Assembly: GCA_964036045.1 (NCBI GenBank) | Contig: OZ038380.1 | Location: 168,178,535-168,242,534, forward strand | From: Eutreptiella sp. 'Long Island Sound 2002' | Taxonomy: Eukaryota > Euglenozoa > Euglenophyceae > Eutreptiales > Eutreptiaceae | Direction of reading: 5' to 3' | DNA: 64,000 bases | In this document: positions 46,901 to 57,795 of the stretch, in pieces | Layout of the letters: each line of letters opens with the position of its first letter | Position numbering within the stretch: the stretch's first letter is position 1 | The notes under the pieces: model-generated | Database searches by the model: none | Told to the model about the DNA's origin: nothing | Seen by the model: the letters and a program-made list of their open reading frames with translations, nothing else | Program-made: the position numbers and the translations under genes

Positions 46901-48257
46901 TTACTCCGGAGCGTCCTCGGGCACACAATCATACGCGGAGGTGAGGGCCCCGGTGCACTCTGTCACACCCGTTAACCGCCCTGGATATGCTGATCCATGC
47001 ATTGCCCGACTCGGTGGCAGATTGGAAGCGGCAAAGTGTGTCTTTGCTAAACATTCATCCGGCCTCTGGACCATCCATTGTGGTCAGACTTGCCGCCAGT
47101 GTCCGGCCCGGACACCGGCACTCGCTAAGAATCACCTCCACGCGATGCACTGCGGAACAAGCCACAGCTCTGTCGCACCCATTACTCAGTAGGGCCCGCC
47201 CACATCCGATGCCTGAGTCAGTAGCCAGCAGCCCTCCCCAATCACGCCTCAGTGCCCGGACACTAGCCGTGCGTCTGATTGTGATGTATTTCTTGGATGG
47301 GAGGGGGATATAGACGAGCTGTCCGATCCGCTCCGTGTCGGGCTGCAGCCATCAGCGCCACATGTAGACTGAGAGGCATGCATAGAGCATCGGGCACATC
47401 CGAGGCTCAGGGGTGAGTCAGTTGGAATGGGTAAGCCATGCCGAGGATTTCAAGCGATTCCGATGGCCTTGATCTCAGGCTCCCGTTGTGCTCAGGCAAC
47501 TCCAGACCTGTCAGGGACCCCCTGAGAGCTTATAGGAGCGGTGGCCATTGGACTGTGTAGGGTCTTACGGGGAGTACCTGCCGCGGTGCGTGCGCGGTGC
47601 GGGTACTGGGGTTGTGCCGTAGACCCTTTCATCCAGAGCCAATCAGGGGGAATGGTAACGCCTCAGAGCCCACCAGGTACCATCTACAACTCCTCTCCCG
47701 GTAGACCATCTCCCGGAGAAGTTGTTCAAATATGTGGCGCGGTGCGCGCACAATGCGCGTAGACCCCTCACCCCAAACCCAGAAAGCGCTGTATTGTACT
47801 GCAAAAGGGCGTGGACCGAGACCTTTTGGAGCCCTGAGATTTATGGGCACGTGTGGTTGAAGGCTGCCTAGGGCCTCTGGCCCGTAACCCGGTGAGCGTA
47901 TGAGGCGCGGATCTGTGTACTGACCCTCTAGGGCACATGGTATTGCTGCATTACAACGGGGAAAAGGACTAATCTGTCGCTCGTGACGCTCCATCGTCTC
48001 GCCCTCTTGTCCATTGCAGATGCCTCCATCGTACGCCCTGTGGCCGCGTGGGAGACGTGGGTTCCACAGGAACCCAGTCTGGCCCAAACCCGATGCCCCA
48101 CCCATCCTGAGCCCCTGCCTCATTCCACCCCCAGAGCCTGGACCATGCGTGACCCATCCATCCACCCGAGGATCCCCCAAGGGTCTCGAGTGAGAAATTG
48201 TGGACCAACCGGTCCTGTCCTTGCGGATCCACTACCCGATGGCCCCATCCACAGTGT
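46901..48257. other. Decayed repeat related to 48.9-49.2 kb; no supported gene
   Basis: Segments such as ATTGTGATGTATTTCTTGG, GGGCTGCAGCCATCAG and GTAAGCCATGCCGAG recur in slightly changed form at 48950-49085 (ATTGTGATGTATTTTGGC, GGTTGCAGCCATCAG, GTTATGCCGAGAG). These are therefore two diverged copies of one element or gene. The plus frame at 46986-47190 reads KHSSGLWTIHCGQTCRQCPA but has no recognised domain. Confidence 0.4.
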
Positions 48258-48832
48258 CAGCTACCCCCCCCCCCCCCTCCGCTGCACAAGCACGGGCTCG
48301 TCTCAGCACGGGAAGCCGTCTGGCCGTCGTTTTTCAGACCACAGTTTTGTGGTCAAGAAGGTAACGTGATGCGGCCATGTGCCGATCGAACAGGGAACGA
48401 GGGGTGGGGTCATGCCTGTGGCAGTTCCTTTTTGCTCATCGGGATTTTCTGTGTGTTACTGCACCGCAATGCTGTTTTTTTTGGGACGTGATTTCAGCTG
48501 TGGCCAGTGTTCCTGTTCGTGGCCCGGCCGTGGCATACATACCGTCCGCCTGTGAACATGTGCCTGCCATGACTATTGGGCCCCCTTCTGGGATTCTGAA
48601 GCATGGCATGCAATTTCTGATGATGAGTTGCGCTCTGCCGTGAGAAAAGCAATATTCCGCGATTGCCTGAGGTTGAGCCCATTGGATCATGCCAATTTGC
48701 CGGAGGAACACCCTGCAAATGCGGTTGGTGCTTGCGTATGACCTTGCCTACCCATGGGACCCGTCTGACTGTCGATTTCCTGATTTTGCCTGTGCTTGCG
48801 CAAGGGCGGCGGCGGGGGGGGGGGGGTTGCTT
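48258..48832 (+). mobile_element. Poly-C-TIR element, copy 1 (decayed)
   Basis: The left end has poly-C then TCCGCTGCACAAGCACG. The right end has GTGCTTGCGCAAGG then poly-G, i.e. the inverse of CCTTGCGCAAGCAC. The interior shares with the element at 53.34 kb a TTTTTCAGACCACAGTTTTG block, a HACGSS-coding block and a block encoding AVAYIPSACEHVPA. After that block the frame changes, and 48565-48723 encodes CHDYWAPFWDSEAWHAISDD, then ELRSAVRKAIFRDCLRLSPL, to a stop. That stretch is plainly protein-like but has no ATG. No transposase motif is recognised. Likely a non-functional DNA-transposon-like copy. Confidence 0.5.
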
Positions 48833-50200
48833 GACCAATTCAGGCCCAGTTTGCCTGTAACCGGTTGTCTGCCCGTAAAAAATGATAGGGCTCTGGGTTT
48901 GGGGACAGGTCAGAAGGGCAGTCCAACATTCATTCGGCCTCTGAACTGTCCAATTGTGATGTATTTTGGCATCGGGGGATGCAAATGATGTGTCTGATCA
49001 CCTTGGTGTCAGGTTGCAGCCATCAGAGTGGGGTGCATCTGAGGTTTGGAGGTGAGGCGGAATGGTCAAGTTATGCCGAGAGCGACGTGTATGCCTCCAT
49101 TGGAGGTGTCCAGCTCAAGGCTTGTGTGCCGGTCTACACGGCCCGTGTGTGTGCCCTTGCTGCTATTCGCTCCATAGGTCGTCAGCTGTTGTGAAAGGTT
49201 TCAGACCACAAGAGTGATTACAGGTTGTGGCCCATGTGGAGCCTTTTATTGATCCACTCTAACCTAGTCAGAGCTTGTTGGCAGGGATGCGCTGTGTTGC
49301 TAGCTGCGATGTGCTATGGCCACATCGTGTTTGTGATGCATTTGTGATGGCTTGCTAGAGCGGGTGGCAAATGCAAAACAGAGCATCTGAGAAGAACCAG
49401 TGGTTTTGTATGTTTCAGTGCCAAGGGCAGGGCGGTCCTTCATCACATATGCAACACAGATGGGGCGGAGGCTTGTGTCACATGCAGTCGGTTATGCCAA
49501 CCAGCAAATTTCTGCAGCATGCAAGAACACCACACAGTGGGGTACGTGGACCTGGCACTCACAAGTCATGTTATCGCCGGCTCACAGCTTGTCCGGCGCA
49601 CGATACACCAGCGAGGAGTGCGCCATGGTTGTACACGCGGAAACCACAGGGTGCTCAAACCGTGAGGTCCCCGGGCAAGAGAAAAAGGGGGAGTGTTAGC
49701 ACGCCGGGCGCACGCCGGGCATCTTTTTTTGACCATTCTCCACCTGTGCCTGTTTTTGCCCCCACCTCACCAAATAATTTGGAGTACCTTCTCGCCGTGT
49801 CTAAGAATTTGGCCCATCCTTTGCACCCAGTTTATGATGATGGCAAGGGTGGTGGTTGGAAGTGGTGGGAGTGATGTTTTGTGTTGTTGAATTCTCATAT
49901 TTCGGCTTATACAAGGTGCGGTGCAGGGAAGGTTTGCGGTCTAGTGCGATCTACTTGGGGGACTTCCCTCGGTGAGGATGAACTTGGGGCTAGAGATAAG
50001 ATACTTAATACAAAGGTAGCGCGCCGGGCATGCGCCGGGCGCGCGCCGGCCAAACATTCCCCCAAACCCTGGGTGTGAATGACGCAGAAGCCAAAGAGCA
50101 TCGTTAACACCCTCACCTTCAGCCTGCGAGCCAGCCAGTATCACGTGTCTTTTTTTGCAGGACTCGGCGGGCGACCTCTGAGATGACGCCGTCTCTTGGT
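48833..50200 (+). pseudogene. Protein-like fragments in shifting frames
   Basis: Several plus-strand stretches look coding but change frame and carry stops: 49045-49194 (EWSSYAESDVYASIGGVQLK, stop), 49440-49690 (GRSFITYATQMGRRLVSHAV and YTSEECAMVVHAETTG, stop) and 49730-49874 (VFAPTSPNNLEYLLAVSKNL, stop). ACGCCGGGC motifs recur at 49700 and 50020-50050. This is best read as decayed mobile or duplicated genes; small introns could rescue parts of it. No family is recognised. Confidence 0.35.
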
Positions 50201-53200
50201 TTCCATTTCAGGTTTTGACTCAGCTGAAGGGGCAGAGACTGGCCATAAAGCAACCACACACACACACACACACACAGGTGTGAACAAACATGGTCACTAC
50301 TCCAAAATAGTTAACCTGAACCCTTGTACCTCCTCATTGGGCCTTGGGCCTTACACAAAACTTGCCCAAATAATAGTACAATTCGTCTCCAGTTCCGTAA
50401 AGACAGCTACCCTCATAAATACCGAAATCAGTTCCAGCCACTTTGCCAGCCAAGGGTTAATTTGGCACCATTTGGGTATATTGTGGGGAACACCCCAGCT
50501 TGACCCATAATTTCAAACCTACTGTCCTACCCATTTTCCAGCCGAATGTGCCCAAATTTGTTCCCGCCAAAAACGGAAACAATTTTGGGAGTCATGCCAC
50601 GCACGAGTTGCCGATCCATTTGCATACAACCACCAAAACATGCTTCAGATAGCAAAATATGCATTGTTTTTGGGTGTAAAATTTTTGATTGCTTTGTTGT
50701 GTATGCCCGCTGATAACATTGTGGTGGTGAATGAAACCGCTTAGATGCCACACACCCTTCAGCAGGTCACTACAAGTTGAATTGGTGCATGCCAGAGTAG
50801 GTCTACATGGGACTCAAAAAATTGGACAAAAACATTTTTATTTAAAGCGTGTGGATTGGATCCTTTTCCCCGCATTGTCTAAGATGCGCCCTGGCGGTTC
50901 AAAGACTGATGTATCTTGAAGAAAGAAAGAAAGGCTCATACCCCACCTGTATCCTACCCCTGCCTAAACATATGTGACAATGTGACAGTCCCCCCCCCCC
51001 CTTGGGGATGGATTATCCTTTTCTTCAGGCTGCCGCACGCCAACAACAGATTCTGATTGAGTCGGTCCTCCCCTACCCCCCAACATCACATCAACACATC
51101 TCACTCCTCCCCTGAGGTAAAGTCCTATGCCTGGTTGCTTGGCCCAGGAGTGCCAGCATAAGCAAGGTGACTAGGAGAAGGATGGCAGCCGCTGGGCGCC
51201 CGATCTGTACTGTTCGATGGAAACACCAAGGTGTTGACAAAATAAAGGCTCAACAGGTGCAGGCAATTGTATGGTGGCACATTTGTATCATACCTGTGAT
51301 CTTGTCGAACTGCCCCTTGGGGATAGATGCCAAGTGACGCTTTTCCCACCCCTGGCGGCTCAACACACACGAAAAGCGGTATGCAAGGAAGCAAACAGTG
51401 GGCTTTAGTTGATTGGATGCCACCACCATAGGTACTCCCAACCCTTCGTTCCGTTGAAACATTCAGTGTGTCATGTGTATATGCTCTAGCTCAGTATAGT
51501 AGGGCTGCATAACTTGCCGTTGCCTTGTACAGAGAGGTAAAGCGCGGTTCACGTGTATTGGTGCCATATATATGGCCATAGAGCTGGCGGTGGGTTTTGG
51601 TGTTTGCCTTTTGGTGTCTTTCGGAGGTACTTTTCTGGCCGCCTACCTGGAGCGTGCTCTTGCCACAATGCGTGCGCGTGCGATGCGAATATTGGGTATA
51701 TTTGGGGACCCGGGGATCTAGGGACCTGCGGCACCCACTAAGGAGGCATTAAACACGTCTTGCTTTGCTCGTTTGCTGCGCATCTGCTGTCTAAAGATGA
51801 GGTGGTGTAGGTACTGAATTCGCGTTGTCTCACAGTTCTGAAACATACTGTCTTTGTCTTGGGTTGTCCTGGCACCAACGTCATCTATCATCGTTCAAGT
51901 ACATTGGAGAGAGTTCTTGCTAAGTTGGACCGCTTTTTCTGAAGCATCCAGTACGAAGTGAATGGCGGGACAATCATGCGCACTTGTGCACCACTTCACT
52001 CGTTGGAGTTCCGCATCCACAGCCCATCCGCAGCCTAGGAAAGTGCATCGACCGTCTAGAAGCTCCGAGAGAAAGCTGCAACCATCCTAAAGCCTCCCGG
52101 TGCTAAATGCAACCATCAAGAGGCCTCCCGGAAAGAACAAAAACTACCCAGAAGCCTCGAGAATTATTTTGGCAACCATAAAAACGTATGAAGATGGGTC
52201 TTGTGCTTACAACTCAGCTTTTTGGGGGTTTTATGGGCTGTTTGCTTGGGTGCATCTTGCGTTGGTTCACTGGTGTTTGACCACTAATAGTTGCCACGGT
52301 GTGGACACGGTGCACATGCGGTGCAACAACACCCTCCTTCGCAGTGGAGATGGGTTCTGTTGAGAGGCGGAGTGGGGTTTGCTCGAGAACCCAATGTACT
52401 CGATAGGGGGGGGGGTCCTGCTTTCAAGGCAAATTCCCTATGCCACCTCTTTGCATGGATCAGCATCACACACAGTTTGAAAATCGATGAAATTTTATTT
52501 TCTGCTTTTCCTTCTTAATATTGATTCTTCAAATTCTTAATTCTCAATAAGAATTTTATTGACCGGCATGTAAATGTGACCCTTCTGCCTTCTGCTAGTA
52601 ATCCATGTGTGGGGGAGGAATCCTTGGTGAGGGCTTCGAGGACCCAGCTGACAGGGTTCAAACCACCATGGTGGAACAGCACTCCGAAACCCTTCTGCAT
52701 GTGCTTGCTGCCCAACAATGGCATCAAATATTTCTCAATAGTGCTTGACGCCGGCCCCTACTTGTGCATGGTGCTCTTAGACCATCCTTGCGACTTTGAT
52801 GACGAATGACTGAGTGCACTGTTTAGTACTCAGACGCCACCAGTCGCCTTGATCTTGTAGATGCTTGACTAATTAACCTCCAGTATTTTCTATTTCCGGT
52901 TTTGGTCCTTTTGGGTTGCTCAGGGCTTCCTTGACCGTTGACATCGGGGCTTCCATAGCACCACATGAGACCACAATGCTATACCACGATGGTGTGGCAC
53001 AACGCAACACCGACAACACCGTGCCGCCGTACCATGACAGTACAACAGGACTCTCAACTGTTACGCTGTGAAGCAGCGAGTTTCTTGTGCCTTCGCAGAC
53101 ATGATGCCATCCCACGATGCTACACCACAGTGCTCCACCGCTGGGCTATACCACGATGCGTCCCCACGATGCTTTACCACGACACTTTTCCACGACACTT

Positions 53201-53280
53201 TTCCAAGACACCACACGACGACGCTATACTGTGACAACACCCACTCCGGTCCAACCAGTGATGTCCAGGGCGGGATTGGT
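50201..53280. other. Mostly non-coding; two isolated exon-like stretches
   Basis: On minus, 51290-51462 reads LGVPMVVASNQLKPTVCFLA then LSRQGWEKRHLASIPKGQFD and ends at a strong GTATGA donor; it is an exon of an unrecognised gene or element. On plus, 52576-52809 reads TGFKPPWWNSTPKPFCMCLL and ends MVLLDHPCDFDDE with a stop. Positions 52970-53235 are a degenerate repeat of CCACGATGCTATAC. A (CA)n lies at 50252-50276. Confidence 0.35.
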
Positions 53281-53337
53281 TTGGAAGAGACAAAGAAAGC
53301 AGCAATAACTGTACTGCATAACCTGGTTTCAGATCCA

Positions 53338-54137
53338 GGTAACCCCCCCCCCTTTGCGGAAGCACTGCCTTGTCTAAGCACATGAGCCCGTGTTACCGTC
53401 GTTTTGATGGAATTTTCTGACCACGGTTTTTATGGTCAAAAATGTAACATTATGCGATTGTGCTTCGCTTGTAGAGGGAAAGGTGGGCTTGATCATGCTT
53501 GTGGTGGTTCCTCCTGCTCATACCAACATTCTGCTTGCAATTGCAACCCAATGATGTCCCTGTTGATGTGATTTTCAGCCATGGCTCATGTTGCTACACC
53601 TGGCATGGCTGTTAAGTACATCCCGTCCACTGGTGAACATGTCCCCGCAACAATGATGAAGTGCAGATTGTGTGGGCCAAAGCAGGCCGTGGGATTTGGG
53701 GCCTTGGCCATGTGTTTGAGGGCAAGCTTTGCTTCACCAAAGATATTGTTGATGACAGTTTTGTCCCAAGGAATAGGAAGCCTGAACCCGTTCCAAAACC
53801 CGAAGCCAAGGCTGCCCCAAAGGCTGCCCCAAAGGGCAAGCATGTGCAATTGTTCAAGATGAGGCGCAAGGTGGGAAAGGGCTTCTATTCCACAGCTCCT
53901 GATGGCCCTGATGGGCAGTGAGGACCTCCACAACTCGCTGAAATTTGCCTGCACATTGTGTTGTAGTGCCCTGTTGCGACAATTGTGCTTAGGGTGAGGT
54001 ATGGGCAGGTTTCCGGTGACACACGTTCTTTTGGTACCGCGCGTCGCGCGCAAGCACTGCCTTGTCTAAGCACATGAGCCCGTGTTACCGTGCTTTTGCT
54101 GACTTTCAGCGTGCTTGCGCAAAGGGGGGGGGGGGTA
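53338..54137 (+). mobile_element. Poly-C-TIR element, copy 2
   Basis: The left terminus is GTAACCCCCCCCCC then TTTGCGGAAGCAC; the right terminus is GTGCTTGCGCAAA, poly-G, TAATC. These are imperfect terminal inverted repeats of about 25-30 bp. A 40-bp direct repeat (AAGCACTGCCTTGTCTAAGC...) also occurs just inside both ends, at 53360 and 54050. Coding remnants on plus: 53452-53570 encodes a Cys/His cluster (MRLCFACRGKGGLDHACGG, SSCSYQHSACNC), then an in-frame TGA, then MAVKYIPSTGEHVPAT. The frame then changes to DEVQIVWAKAGRGIWGLGHV and a KPEPVPKPEAKAAPK-rich tail ending at 53921. The YIPSTGEHVPA...DEVQIVW...GIWGLG pattern is SH3/Tudor-like. No transposase core is recognised. Confidence 0.55.
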
Positions 54138-54345
54138 ATCTTCACTACGTGTCAGATTCGCTACCACACCCATTGTGGGATCATCGTAGCACTGGACAGC
54201 TCCCGAGGGGTTATCTCGAGTACTGTGAACTGAGCAGGTTACGCCAGCTCATCTTAGTCTGAACCAAAAAAAAAAAAAGAGACAAAGAAAGCAGCAACGC
54301 GGTTCTTGTCACCGAAACGGCTCCCGCTTTGCAGACGTGGTGCTG

Positions 54346-55606
54346 ATGCACGGTCCCGCGCTGTGTTTGTTCCGCCTCGTGGTCCTCTCTGCCATCGCGC
54401 CCAGCCATCAGTGCAGTTCCCACGCGGAGTGCCCGGCGCAGTTCTTCTGCGCGCCGGACCGCCGCTGCGTCCATTGCGCCAATGTGTGACGTCCCCTGGG
54501 CCATGCCCGGCGCAGTGCAACTGCACCAGCCACGCCGACTGCCCCGCGCAGCAGTACTACGGGCTCGACACCGCCCCGCAGCCGGACCACAACATCTGCT
54601 ACTCCTGCGAACAGTGCCTTGCGGCCCCGGCGACGTACGGCCGCCCGTTCGACGGCGCGGCCTGCCCCGCGAAGTGCTGGTGCCGCGCGCACACCGACTG
54701 CGGCGGCGCGACTTACTGCGGCACCGCCGGCGCCTCCGCCAAGGCGGTCTGCGTCGCCCGCGACGCCGACCGCGGCTGCGTGGACGCCTGGGCCGTGGAC
54801 GGGCGGTATCCCGGCCGGGCGCACCGCAACGCCTTGAGCGGCTGCGCGCTGCAGTGCCGCGCCCACGGCGACTGCAACGCGGCCGCGGGGCAGTTCTGCA
54901 CGGCGGATCACCGGTGCCGGGGCTGCGGCCGGGACTGCCTGCCGCCCTACGACGCGCTGCCTACGACGGCGCGGCCGATGGACAGGGCGTGCCCCGCGCA
55001 GTGCTGTGGCTATTGGGGCGTGCTGCGCTTCGCGCCGTGCGAGTGGGAGGGCGAGTTCCGCGTCTACTGGGCGCCCTCGCGGCCGGCGGATGCGGTCCCC
55101 GGGCTGTCGCGGGAGGCCTGCCGCGGTGCCGCAGTCGACCCGGTCTGCCCCTACGATCAGTGCGGAGGCTGCCTCGCGAACCGCTTGGCCCTGAGCCCGG
55201 ATGCCGTGACGTCGCCCGACGCTGCCCCCTGGGCGCTCGCGGCCTTCGCCCGCTGCGACGCCCGCCGCCTCGTCGACGGCGCCGGGCGCGCCTCGGTGGC
55301 GGCCCGGTGCTCGGGCTTCGCCGTCGACACGTGTGCCCGCGGGGCGCGCCAGTGCGCGCCCCGGCCGCCGGAGGTGCGGCGGTGGTCGCGTCCGGGTGGG
55401 TGTTGGTGGACAAGCGGGTGGACACGTGCGGGCTGACGGAGGCGCTGCCGGTGATCATGATCGTCCTGACCGTTTGTGCGGCGCTCCCGGGCACCGTCGT
55501 TCTCGCTTCGATTGCGGCGGTTGTCCTGTGCTGCTGCTGCCGGCGGAGGACCCCCCGCCCCAGCCCCAAGAGCGCGGTGGAGGTGGTGTCTACGTCGTCG
55601 GAGTGA
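54346..55606 (+). CDS. Cysteine-rich type I membrane protein
   Basis: A predicted surface or secretory-pathway protein of about 395 residues. The ATG at 54346 starts a signal peptide (LCLFRLVVLSAIAPSHQC). Exons 54346-54483, 54516-55373 and 55415-55606 join in phase across GT-AG gaps of 32 and 41 nt. Without these gaps the frame breaks at both points. The ectodomain repeats a module like CSSHAECPAQFFC...C..C, CNCTSHADCPAQQYY, CWCRAHTDCGGATYC and CRAHGDCNAAAGQFC, similar in spacing to Dickkopf-N or other small disulphide modules. The last exon supplies a membrane helix (VIMIVLTVCAALPGTVV then LASIAAVVLCCCC), a basic stop-transfer RRR and a Ser/Pro tail ending at a stop at 55606. Coding GC is very high. 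Two long overlapping plus frames (from 54306 and 54482) each capture only part of it. The ligand is unknown. Confidence 0.75.
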
Positions 55607-56092
55607 AGGCGAGCACCGCTGCCCTCGAGCTAGACCTTTGGGCGGCTGCAGGCGTGAGCTGGAAGGGGGCGCTGCAAACCCCTTACACACAGCCTTCCGG
55701 ACTGCCCCCCGACCGGCCTCTGGCCTCCCCCAACGGCTCTCCAACCGTTTTGTTTTAACCGCCCGAGACTGTGCCCAACCGCTTTGCCAACCGCCAGTCA
55801 CCGCATCGGCCACCGCGCTGTCTCCCTCTTCCGCAAGCAGGCCGGGGCATCGGGCATGGAGCCGGCCGGGGGCCTGGCAAAGCGTAGCCCTGCCCCCGTG
55901 ATCCACGCCTGCGTCGTCTACGGGACAGTCTGGACGCTGTAAAAGGAGGGGCATTCGGGGCGCGCGTTTCGTGTGCGGGTGTTTGTGGGCCCGGGGCGGG
56001 TCTCTGCAGCAAGAATGCCCCTGACGATGGGGGCTGGGGCGGTTTTGAAACGATGGACGTCGGGGCTCTGCCACGGGGAGGGCCGCAGGGGA
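55607..56092. other. No supported gene
   Basis: A GC-rich stretch between the cysteine-rich protein and the first tandem-derived block. The open frames read as Pro/Arg-rich compositional sequence. It probably includes the 3' untranslated region of the preceding gene. Confidence 0.4.
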
Positions 56093-56430
56093 CGCCACTG
56101 GGGCAACAAGAAATGAAGTCGGTTGATGTGAAAAAATTCTGCTATGAGAAAACAGATAAAAACTTGCTGGGCGCCCTTGGCGGAAATATGTCCTTCATGT
56201 ACGCGGGCGTTTACTTGCCCATCGTGCCCTCTGGTCTTTGGGTCTGTTGCGCTTTCTGCCCCTGGGCATATTCATCTGCCTGACCTGGTTTTCATACCAG
56301 CCCCTTTTGTGCTCCCCCCACCATTTGAGTGAATGTTTGATGTGGTGTTGCCAGTCACTATAGCACCGTGCTGTGTACGCCTGCATGGTATACACTGCTG
56401 TAGCCTTGAAAAGGGTTTCGGTGGTTCATG
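56093..56430 (-). repeat. Partial, older copy of the 1,110-bp unit
   Basis: Matches the part of the downstream units that encodes ARCYSDWQHHIKHSLKWWGE on minus. Similarity begins abruptly at ACGCCACTGGGGCAAC and ends near the codons for WLDDHT. There a TGA replaces the GGA found in the tandem units. Upstream on minus, 56431-56560 continues MSRWKAKGLQMLQRRQSWLD, which the tandem units lack. It may be a fragment of the ancestral gene. Confidence 0.75.
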
Positions 56431-56541
56431 TGTGGTCATCTAGCCACGATTGGCGCCGTTGCAACATCTGTAGGCCTTTGGCTTTCCAACGAGACATTTG
56501 GCGGGGTACGGGCCCGCGCACCGCTGTAAGGTACAGCCTTT

Positions 56542-57795
56542 TTACCTGTTGTTTGTATGTCGTGTACTCGTGGATCCGATGTTGTATGAGCCGCAATGTG
56601 CACCACACTCCAAATATTCCCTCTGGTCGGCATCGGTGCAGTTTGCTGAACGTACACATGCCAGGCCTCCATATCCTGCCGCCAAGATTTCTTTGATTAG
56701 ATCCGTGCCCTTGACCTCTGCCCCTGGGGAGCTCAAATTCTGGTCAACAATCGCAATATTGCACTGCTCCGCGACGCACCGCTTGTACTCCACCAACTCG
56801 GCGAGTGTTTTCCCAAACACTTGGACCACACTACCCGCGATTTCCTGGGGCAAGATACTTTCAAGGGCTTTGTGGGCAATGGGGCTATCAATCGATACAC
56901 ACAACATGAAGATTGGGTGGGAAACAGGGGGCTATATTTCCGGTGTTTGCTGTGGTATCACGCTCTGTGGCAATGCAATGTGAAACCTCAGAATCCATAC
57001 GAAGTCGGAAAGGCACATATGCATCCTCTTGCCAGAGCTCTGCTGACATGTCACACACATTTACAGCCATGGTGATGTGCTGCAAGCCAAGCCCAGTGGA
57101 AACGGACTCATATTGGTCTACACTGGCAGAGGCATGCGCAGCTTCAGTGTCGGAAGCGGACCAGTAATTGAGCGATCGTCCGTCCGCCGGGTAAGCTACT
57201 GCCTACTTCACCTGATGGACACTGACGCGAGTCAGTGCCTTCGTGTGTGACACCCAACGACTATTGACTGCCAATGGCACAGAGCTGAGGTGCGACTCGA
57301 TCACATTCAACCAACAACGGTCCCTACGCGCCAGCTTCCACAGGGCATGGGCCATCAGGGGCCCGTAGGTTGCCCCGTAACGACATTGCAGCGTGTTTTG
57401 CACTCAGCACATCTCAGATCTGACGATGCTGATGCCGGGGGCACCCGCAGCGCACACACTGTGACGCTGATTTTGGGGAGTTTTCTGGGTTTCACACAGA
57501 GACACCAGGTCTCAACCAGCACCAAACTTTGCCAAAGGACATGCACAGTGAACCAAAGCAGAATCAGATCAATCATACAGACCATGTGCGGACCAAAATC
57601 TGGATCTGTGGACAAGTGCTGGCACCTCCAATTCCACCACTGCCACCATATAACATACAAACATGCCTCAGCCGAGCATGGCTGGTCCGCAGGCTGCAAT
57701 GCATGGCACTCATTTGGCCTCACCGCTGTGGCGGCAGGAAACGCATGGGGGAAGGGGGCGTTAAGTTGCCTGGATGGAGTGCGCCTGGGTGCCAT
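56542..57795 (-). pseudogene. Hybrid histidine kinase C-terminus, copy A (truncated)
   Basis: The equivalent of copy B, 1,420 bp away. The ATPase-domain end reads VSTGLGLQHITMAV (G2 box, about 57077-57100), followed by VPFRLRMDS and a linker. A frameshift at 56885-56898 precedes the receiver domain, which reads SPIAHKALESIL and NIAIVDQNL, with the phosphoacceptor Asp codon at 56743-56745, CVRSAN and ECGAHC. At the repeat boundary near 56592 the receiver is cut before its conserved Lys and runs into unrelated sequence. It is therefore doubly broken. The upstream part (57355-57795) is open and has a hydrophobic MIDLILLWFTVHVLWQSLVL stretch, which may be a membrane segment. Confidence 0.7.

Noticed and set aside
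54482-55606. 374-codon plus frame overlapping the cysteine-rich gene
   Set aside because: Only its last 63 codons (the membrane helix) are real; the rest is an Arg/Pro-rich shadow of the Cys-module frame.
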